Shown piece by piece: positions 1 through 4,685 of a DNA stretch of 9,905 nucleotides. Each line of letters begins with the position of its first letter. Positions within the stretch are counted from its first letter, which is position 1. The notes beneath the pieces are model-generated. The model did not search any database. It was not told the origin of the DNA and worked only from the letters and a program-made list of their open reading frames with translations. This DNA is from SKVL01 sp051747785 (GTDB lineage Bacteria; Patescibacteriota; Minisyncoccia; Phycocordibacterales; CSBR16-193), in NCBI GenBank assembly GCA_051747785.1, contig JBNJGN010000027.1, positions 1 through 9,905 of the forward strand, in the 5' to 3' direction. The translations under genes were made by a program, and so were the position numbers.

Positions 1-56
1 CAATAAAGTAGAGCTCTAAAGTCAGACCTTTCTAATATTTCCGCCCCAGCACTCCT

Positions 57-503
57 ATTTGTTATTTGGTATTTGCACTTTAGCGCCTTCTGTTATTTGC
101 ACTTTAGCGCTTTTCTGTTTTCAATATTCTTTATTCTTTATTAAATATTATTTCGGATTTCGGATTTTATTATTAAATATTCTANNNNNNNNNNNNNNNN
201 NNNNNNNNNNNNNNNNNNNNNNNNNNNNNNNNNNNNNNNNNNNNNNNNNNNNNNNNNNNNNNNNNNNNNNNNNNNNNNNNNNNNACCGCGTTATTATTTC
301 CTTGCCCCTCTCCAATTTTGCCTTTAAGTTACCCCGTTCAACGCGGGCGTGAATAGCGCATCCCTTATTGGGCGAAGCGTTGAACGCTTAATATTCAATT
401 CTTTACTCTGTTCTTAATGCTTAAATTAAACATATCTCGCAAAATAGGGGACGGGGGGTTCTAATTTAGATATTATTACTTCCGCGAAGTGCCTTTTGTT
501 TGC
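57..503 (+). repeat. Long intergenic repeat, copy 1 (interrupted by gap)
   Basis: This non-coding stretch matches 1938-2254 and, in its right half, 8220-8430. Bases 115-184 equal 1964-2033 exactly and 285-383 equal 2034-2132 exactly. It starts with A/T-rich TATTTG-type units and short GC hairpins (GCACTTTAGCGC type). It then has a core with the stem GTTCAACGC (336-344) and GCGTTGAAC (377-385), a G-rich stretch near 447-458, and a mini-hairpin unit CTTCCGCGAAG. The right edge runs into the rpsF promoter. Bases 1-56 hold nothing recognisable. No mobile-element gene or clear terminal inverted repeat is visible, so the element type is unknown. Confidence 0.85.
185..284. other. Assembly gap (100 N)
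   Basis: Exactly 100 N, the usual placeholder for a gap of unknown length. The flanking bases, when joined, reproduce without interruption the sequence around 2033/2034 in repeat copy 2. The gap therefore falls inside a repeat and probably reflects an unresolved repeat join. The real length and content cannot be known from the window. Confidence 0.97.
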
Positions 504-528
504 GTCCTCTCTATATATATGCTAGTAT
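500..528 (+). promoter_or_regulatory. Putative extended -10 promoter of rpsF operon
   Basis: TTGCGT (500-505), a 17-base spacer and TAGTAT (523-528), preceded by TG at 520-521 (extended -10, TGCTAGTAT). The predicted start, about 535, lies only two bases before the preferred rpsF ATG at 537, implying a nearly leaderless mRNA. The same TGCTARTAT string stands at the same distance before efp. No Shine-Dalgarno sequence precedes 537. Confidence 0.45.
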
Positions 529-536
529 CATGCCGT

Positions 537-1064
537 ATGGTTAATGCTGAAGCTGAAAACAAAGAAATAAATGAAGAAACTGAACAAAGTTCGGAAATTT
601 TCCGTATTTATGAAATAGGTTTCCACCTCATACCTTCTTTATCTGAAGATGAAATTGCCGAAGAAGTTGGTAATATAAAGAAGATAATAGAAGACGCAGG
701 GGGAGTTTATATAACTGAAGATTATCCCAAGACCACGACACTTGAATATACCATAGAGGTTCCTATAACGATGCCTAAATCGCGTTTTAGTCATAGTCAG
801 TTCGGTTGGATAAAGTTTGAAGCTAATGCTGAGGCTCCCGGAATACTGGAAGAGGCACTTTCACGAAATACTAATATAATCAGGATGATCATCATTAAAA
901 CAGTGAGAGAAAACACTCTTTATGGTTATAAACTGAAGCAAAAGAAAGAGGATGAAGAGAAAAGTGACAAGGAATCCCAGACTTCTTCGGTAGAACAAAA
1001 AGAAGAGGGTGAAAGAGTTTCTGATGAAGAGATAGACAAAAGTATAGAAGAAATTGTAGTATAA
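537..1064 (+). CDS. rpsF: 30S ribosomal protein S6 (bS6), tail-extended
   Basis: bS6 binds 16S rRNA in the platform of the small subunit as a pair with S18, encoded two genes downstream. From the ATG at 537 the protein has 175 residues. After an acidic N-terminal stretch, residues about 22-130 carry the S6 fold, with FRIYEIGFHL near 22-31, a central strand around TLEYTIEVP, and IIRMIIIKTVREN near the core's end. The family is usually 95-135 residues; here residues 134-175 add a charged low-complexity tail ending in an EEIDKSIEEIVV helix, which I associate with CPR S6 proteins. The frame stays open back to a GTG at 489, but that GTG lies in the repeat (where other copies read GCG), so the ATG at 537 is preferred. 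It is first in the rpsF-ssb-rpsR operon. Identity is firm from fold motifs and order; the start is inferred. Confidence 0.93.
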   Translation: MVNAEAENKEINEETEQSSEIFRIYEIGFHLIPSLSEDEIAEEVGNIKKIIEDAGGVYITEDYPKTTTLEYTIEVPITMPKSRFSHSQFGWIKFEANAEAPGILEEALSRNTNIIRMIIIKTVRENTLYGYKLKQKKEDEEKSDKESQTSSVEQKEEGERVSDEEIDKSIEEIVV

Positions 1065-1098
1065 AGGTAAGATCTTTATTACTATCTAAATATTTTTT

Positions 1099-1563
1099 AT
1101 GGACCTTAATAGAGCAATATTAGCCGGAAACCTCACCAGAGACCCAGAAGAGAGGTCTCTGCCTTCCGGGGCAAAAGTTTGTAATTTTTCTATAGCCACT
1201 AACCGTGTCTGGAAAGATAAAGATGGATCACAGCAGAAAAGTACTGATTTTCATAATATAGTGGTTTTTGGAAGGCAGGCGGAAACTAGTGCTCAGTACC
1301 TTAAAAAAGGACAGGAGGCACTTATTGAGGGAAGAATACAGACAAGAAGTTGGGATGACCAAAAAACGGGAGAGAAAAAGTATCGCACCGAAATAGTCGC
1401 CGACAGAGTTCAGTTTGGTTCACGCGGAACAGGAGCAGGCAGTGCTCCTTCCGGTGCTGACCAATCTGCTTCCAATGACTCTTCTGCTTCCCAGGGGGCA
1501 AAGGAAGAAGGTGAGATAGACTATCCGGATGAAGAGATAGATCCTGAAGATATTCCTTTTTAA
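1099..1563 (+). CDS. ssb: Single-stranded DNA-binding protein
   Basis: SSB coats single-stranded DNA during replication, recombination and repair and recruits partner proteins through its C-terminal tip. The 154-residue product has the expected order: an N-terminal OB fold (about residues 1-107, opening MDLNRAILAGNLTRDPE and containing the FHNIVVFGRQAE and YLKKGQEALIEGRIQTR strands), a Gly/Ser/Ala/Gln-rich flexible linker (about 108-135), and an acidic tail ending DPEDIPF (148-154), close to the E. coli DDDIPF tip. Length is typical. It lies 34 bases after rpsF and 35 before rpsR in the conserved operon. The bases before the ATG are T-rich with no Shine-Dalgarno sequence, so translation probably relies on coupling or an SD-independent start. 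RecA, a functional partner, is encoded nearby on the other strand. Confidence 0.97.
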   Translation: MDLNRAILAGNLTRDPEERSLPSGAKVCNFSIATNRVWKDKDGSQQKSTDFHNIVVFGRQAETSAQYLKKGQEALIEGRIQTRSWDDQKTGEKKYRTEIVADRVQFGSRGTGAGSAPSGADQSASNDSSASQGAKEEGEIDYPDEEIDPEDIPF

Positions 1564-1598
1564 TAAAAAGTTTTAAGATAATTAAGCAAAGATAAATT

Positions 1599-1799
1599 AT
1601 GGCAGAATGCTATTTTAACAAAAACAACATAAAACACATTGACTATAAGGACACGGAGCTTCTTAAGAAGTTTCTTAATCCTCATGGTCGTATTTTGGCT
1701 CGTAAGTATACAGGTGTTTCGGCTAAGAATCAGCGAAAACTGGCCGTAGCTGTAAAAAGAGCCCGTTATATGGCGCTTCTTCCTTATACTTCCCGTTAA
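1599..1799 (+). CDS. rpsR: 30S ribosomal protein S18 (bS18)
   Basis: bS18 sits beside S6 on the 30S platform. The 66-residue product is full length for a short S18, with IKHIDYKDTELLKKFL (about 11-26) and the basic rRNA-binding segment YTGVSAKNQRKLAVAVKRAR (37-56) followed by MALLPYTSR. In cysteine-containing S18 proteins a CxxC pair and later Cys residues form a zinc site; here only C4 remains (CYFN, with N7 at the second position, and S41 in the GVSAKNQ segment), so the zinc site appears lost. It is last in the rpsF-ssb-rpsR operon, ends in consecutive stop codons (TAATAATAA), and is followed by a strong terminator. No Shine-Dalgarno sequence is visible before the ATG. Confidence 0.97.
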   Translation: MAECYFNKNNIKHIDYKDTELLKKFLNPHGRILARKYTGVSAKNQRKLAVAVKRARYMALLPYTSR

Positions 1800-1823
1800 T
1801 AATAAATCGGAACAGTCTATTTT

Positions 1824-1857
1824 AAAAACCGCTCCTTATAAGAGCGGTTTTTACTTT
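1824..1857 (+). terminator. Rho-independent terminator of rpsF-ssb-rpsR
   Basis: A perfect 11-bp stem, AAAAACCGCTC (1824-1834) with GAGCGGTTTTT (1842-1852), has a 7-base loop and a T-rich tail. The A-run/T-run symmetry would let it work on both strands. It lies 25 bases after the rpsR stop and ends the ribosomal operon. Confidence 0.93.
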
Positions 1858-1867
1858 TCCATTTTAC

Positions 1868-2400
1868 TTAATACTTCCGCTTCCGCGCTTTTGGTCCTTT
1901 GAATTTGAGATTTGTAATTTATTTGTTATTTGGTGCTTGTTATTTGCACCCCAGCGCTCTTCTCTGTTTTCAATATTCTTTATTCTTTATTAAATATTAT
2001 TTCGGATTTCGGATTTTATTATTAAATATTCTAACCGCGTTATTATTTCCTTGCCCCTCTCCAATTTTGCCTTTAAGTTACCCCGTTCAACGCGGGCGTG
2101 AATAGCGCATCCCTTATTGGGCGAAGCGTTGAGCGCTTAATATTTAATATTTTACTCTGTTCTTCTGCTTAAATTAAACACATCTCGCAAAATGGGGGGG
2201 GAATTCTAATTTCAATATTTTCACTTCCGCGAAGCGCCTTCTGTTATTTGATATTTTGAATTTCGTTATTATTACTTGCGCTTTAGCGCTTTCGGTTCTT
2301 TGAATTTGATATTTGTAATTTATTTGGAATTTGGTATTTGGAATTTGGTATTTGCGCGAAGCGCTGTTTGTTATTTACGCAAAGCGTCTTTATTTCTTCT
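1868..2400 (+). repeat. Long intergenic repeat, copy 2 (complete)
   Basis: This fills the gap between the convergent rpsR and efp genes. It holds an outer A/T-rich satellite part (1868-1960), a core (1964-2220) almost identical to copy 1, with the stem GTTCAACGC (2085-2093) against GCGTTGAGC (2126-2134, one G-T wobble), a run of eight or more G near 2193-2201, and CTTCCGCGAAG at 2224-2234. A second satellite part (2250-2400) alternates GNATTTG heptamers with the mini-hairpins GCGCTTTAGCGC (2279-2290), GCGCGAAGCGC (2355-2365) and ACGCAAAGCGT (2378-2388). Its right end touches the efp stop codon. No gene is supported here. Confidence 0.88.
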
Positions 2401-2959
2401 CCACTCTCTCTGCGTACTCTCCTGTTTGGGTATTTACTCTAACTACATCTCCTTCATTTATGAATAGGGGAACGGTTACTTCGGCTCCGGTTTCTAGCTC
2501 GACCACCTTTGTTCCACCTTGAGCGGTGTTGCCTTTTACGGCCGGCGGGGCTGTTTTTACCTCAAGATCCATCTTTATAGGTATCACAACATCTATTATC
2601 TCTTCATTAAAAACCAAGATCTTAATTTCCATTCCTTGTTTTAGGAATTTCCTTCTGTCTCCTATCGTCTTTTCTTCTATGGAAAAGCGTTCGCTTTTAT
2701 CTTCTGCGGAATGAAACCAAAGTTCTCCTCTTTTCTCAAATATATAAACAGCAGTCTGCTCCTCAATGTCGGCTTCTTCTGCTTTTTCTGACTGATGAAA
2801 AGTTCTTTCGGTGATCTTTCCCGTTTTGAGATTTTTAATTTTGGTTTGGTTAACCGGTTTCCTCTGTTGTTTTCTGAGTATGTTTGACTCCAGAACCAAG
2901 TATGGCTCTCTGTCTAATACTATATATTTTTGTGAGGCTATTTGACTGTAATCAAGCAT
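2390..2959 (-). CDS. efp: Translation elongation factor P
   Basis: EF-P enters the ribosomal E site and relieves stalling at consecutive prolines. The 189-residue product matches the family length (E. coli 188) and three-domain plan: N-terminal KOW-like domain (about 1-64), central OB domain (65-127), and C-terminal OB domain (128-189) containing the family-typical TGAEVTVPLFINEGDVVRVNTQTGEY segment. The loop that in E. coli carries the modified Lys34 reads K30-Q31-Q32-R33-K34-P35-V36 here; by hand alignment Q32 falls at the modified position, with R33 and K34 next to it. The gene is separated from recA by 216 bases of repeat and promoter sequence and has its own extended -10 promoter, so it is probably transcribed alone. 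Its stop codon abuts repeat copy 2. No Shine-Dalgarno sequence precedes the ATG. Confidence 0.95.
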   Translation of the reverse strand: MLDYSQIASQKYIVLDREPYLVLESNILRKQQRKPVNQTKIKNLKTGKITERTFHQSEKAEEADIEEQTAVYIFEKRGELWFHSAEDKSERFSIEEKTIGDRRKFLKQGMEIKILVFNEEIIDVVIPIKMDLEVKTAPPAVKGNTAQGGTKVVELETGAEVTVPLFINEGDVVRVNTQTGEYAERVEKK

Positions 2960-2968
2960 AACGAGGAT

Positions 2969-2977
2969 ATATTAGCA
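2969..2977 (-). promoter_or_regulatory. Putative extended -10 promoter of efp, nearly leaderless
   Basis: Read on the minus strand, TGCTAATAT ends nine bases before the efp ATG, placing the predicted start about three bases upstream of it. No good -35 is visible, which is tolerable for an extended -10 element. The string differs by one base from TGCTAGTAT before rpsF and has similar spacing to its start codon. Confidence 0.45.
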
Positions 2978-3020
2978 TATTTAAGGGCAAAATATAAGAC
3001 CCTCCCTTTACTTGCAAAGA

Positions 3021-3180
3021 ACGGGGAATTTCTAATTTCAATATTTTCACTTCCGCGAAGCGCCTTTTGTTATTTGATATTTTGAATTTGTAATTTATTT
3101 GTTATTTGGTGCTTGGTGCTTGTTATTTGCTTCCGCGAAGCGTCTTTCGTTATTTGGGATTTGCTCAGAGCGTCTTTATT
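3021..3180 (+). repeat. Partial intergenic repeat, copy 4
   Basis: CGGGGAATTTCTAATTTC onward matches the right-hand part of copy 3 (from about 8383) and copy 2 (from about 2198). It lacks the conserved long-stem core. It holds mini-hairpins CCGCGAAGCG (3053-3062), a second CCGCGAAGCG near 3133, and GCTCAGAGC near 3163, separated by TTATTTG/GCTTG units. It abuts the recA stop codon, as copy 2 abuts the efp stop, and has the same orientation as the other copies. Confidence 0.8.
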
Positions 3181-4198
3181 TTTCCTTCTTCTCTTCTTTA
3201 AGCTTCGCCTGTATCTCTTTCAGTACAGCTTTTGCTGTCTTTTTGTTCTCTTTTAAGTACTTTCTGGCCGCGTCATATCCTCTGCCTAATTTCTCTTCTC
3301 CGTAACTGTAAGATGATCCGGCCTTCTGTATTATTTTATGCTTCTCTCCTAAGGCTAGCAGTTCTCCTTCCTTGGAGATACCTTCATTGTATAAAAGATC
3401 AAACTCGGTTTGACCGAAAGGGGAGGCAACCTTATTTTTAACCACCTTTACTCTGACCCGTCCGCCCATTACTTCTTCACCTTTCTTTATCTGAGCTATT
3501 CTACGGATATCAAGTCGTACGGAAGAGTAAAATTTCAGTGCTTTACCTCCGGGCTGTGTCTCCGGGGAGCCGAAGTATACACCGATCTTCATTCTTATCT
3601 GATTGGTAAAGACCACCATTGTGTTACTTCTTGCAGTAATCGCTGTCAGTTTTCTAAGTGCTTGAGACATAAGGCGTGCCTGTTTTCCAACGTGATGGGC
3701 TCCCATTTCTCCTTCTATTTCATCTTTGGGGGTTAAGGCCGCCACTGAGTCAATAACCACTATATCTACGTTTCCTGATCTCACTAAACTTTCCGTTATT
3801 TCTAGTGCCTGCTCACCGGTATCCGGTTGTGATATTAGAAGATCGGATATATTTACTCCAAGCCTTTTGGAATATTCCGGATCTAGTGCGTGTTCTGTGT
3901 CTATGAAAGCCGCTACTCCTCCTTTTCTCTGTGCTTCTGCTACTGCATGAAGGCAGAGAGTGGTTTTCCCACTTGATTCCGGTCCGAAGACCTCTATTAT
4001 CCTTCCTCTTGGCAGTCCTCCGACACCCAATACGTAATCTAGACCTATTGAGCCGGTGGAAATGGCGTTAACTTCAATCTTGGGTCTCTCTCCCAGTTTC
4101 ATTATGGCCTCCTCTCCGAACTTGGTCTTTATATCTTCTATAGTGCTATCTAGTGAAGCGTTTTCTTGATCTTTTTTGCTATTTGATTTTTTTGGCAT
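3176..4198 (-). CDS. recA: Recombinase RecA
   Basis: RecA forms ATP-dependent filaments on single-stranded DNA, drives strand exchange and stimulates LexA-type self-cleavage. The 340-residue product has Walker A GPESSGKTT at 72-80, FIDTEHALDP at 98-107, Walker B VDIVVIDSVAAL at 144-155, the L1 region around EGEMGAHHVGKQARLMSQAL (162-181), and the L2 region starting NQIRMKIGVYFGSPET (199-214). The C-terminal domain is present, but the tail is lysine-rich (ending KLKEEKKEK) rather than acidic as in E. coli. The gene is third in the ftsK-orf-recA operon, 14 bases after its neighbour, with no internal promoter or Shine-Dalgarno sequence seen. Its stop is directly followed by repeat sequence. No LexA gene is visible in the window, so an SOS role is not shown. 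Confidence 0.98.
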   Translation of the reverse strand: MPKKSNSKKDQENASLDSTIEDIKTKFGEEAIMKLGERPKIEVNAISTGSIGLDYVLGVGGLPRGRIIEVFGPESSGKTTLCLHAVAEAQRKGGVAAFIDTEHALDPEYSKRLGVNISDLLISQPDTGEQALEITESLVRSGNVDIVVIDSVAALTPKDEIEGEMGAHHVGKQARLMSQALRKLTAITARSNTMVVFTNQIRMKIGVYFGSPETQPGGKALKFYSSVRLDIRRIAQIKKGEEVMGGRVRVKVVKNKVASPFGQTEFDLLYNEGISKEGELLALGEKHKIIQKAGSSYSYGEEKLGRGYDAARKYLKENKKTAKAVLKEIQAKLKEEKKEK

Positions 4199-4212
4199 TT
4201 TGAATTGGTTGG

Positions 4213-4683
4213 TTAGCTATTTTCAGGGTTTACTGGAATTATATCCGGAGCAGTTTCCTCATCAGTGGTCTTTTCCGTTTTTCCGCTTACTCTTCTTTCA
4301 AGATCTTCCAGGCTTGGCAGATTCCTGTTTTTCTCTTCTTTTGTAACTTCGCGTTTTACTAGTGTACTGCGTCCGAACCTGTCCCAAGCTTCTATCTGTA
4401 TTATAGTACGTGCTCCCAATAGTGGCAATTTTTTACTGAAGTCTCCCTCGGGGGTTATGAATATGGGATGCCCGTTTATCTCTATCTTTGAGACGTTTCG
4501 AGTTGAACCTTTGGTAGTTATTATATCTCCTTTTATCTGCTGACTGTCTTTGGGGTACTTTATTTCTACCACCGGTCCGGCAATCAGTTCTTGGGCCTGA
4601 AAGTATCCATATATTACCAAGATAGATAAGGCTAGTATCGTTACTATTACTTTTGTCTTCTTTTTCCATCTATCTGTCAACAT
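4213..4683 (-). CDS. Membrane-anchored protein with extracytoplasmic Ig-like domain
   Basis: A 156-residue protein of unknown function. Residues 1-11 are positively charged (RWKKKTK), residues 12-28 form one hydrophobic segment, and there is no obvious cleavage site, so it is probably a signal anchor with the rest outside the membrane. Residues about 36-112 (VVEIKYPKDSQQIKGD...INGHPIFITPEGDFSKKLPL...IIQIEAWDRFGRST) have the strand pattern of bacterial Ig-like domains of the glucodextranase-B/PF09136 kind. The tail, 113-156, is charged and probably disordered. It begins two bases after the ftsK stop and ends 14 bases before recA, so the three genes are surely co-transcribed. A link to FtsK or the envelope is only suggested by position. 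Confidence 0.85.
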   Translation of the reverse strand: MLTDRWKKKTKVIVTILALSILVIYGYFQAQELIAGPVVEIKYPKDSQQIKGDIITTKGSTRNVSKIEINGHPIFITPEGDFSKKLPLLGARTIIQIEAWDRFGRSTLVKREVTKEEKNRNLPSLEDLERRVSGKTEKTTDEETAPDIIPVNPENS

Positions 4684-4685
4684 AT

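Noticed and set aside
59..352. Open frame across the N gap
   Set aside because: It runs through the repeat and the unknown bases, and a matching frame in copy 2 (1899-2105) owes its similarity to the DNA repeat. It has no start signal and low-complexity hydrophobic content.
1899..2105. 68-residue open frame in repeat copy 2
   Set aside because: Lies wholly in repeat DNA, is not kept in copy 3, and has no ribosome-binding site.
2320..2400. CRISPR-like periodicity
   Set aside because: The repeated units are 7-14 bases with no unique spacers of constant length and no cas genes nearby.
3232..3950. Open frames on the plus strand opposite recA
   Set aside because: They are antisense shadows of recA, whose motifs are complete on the minus strand.
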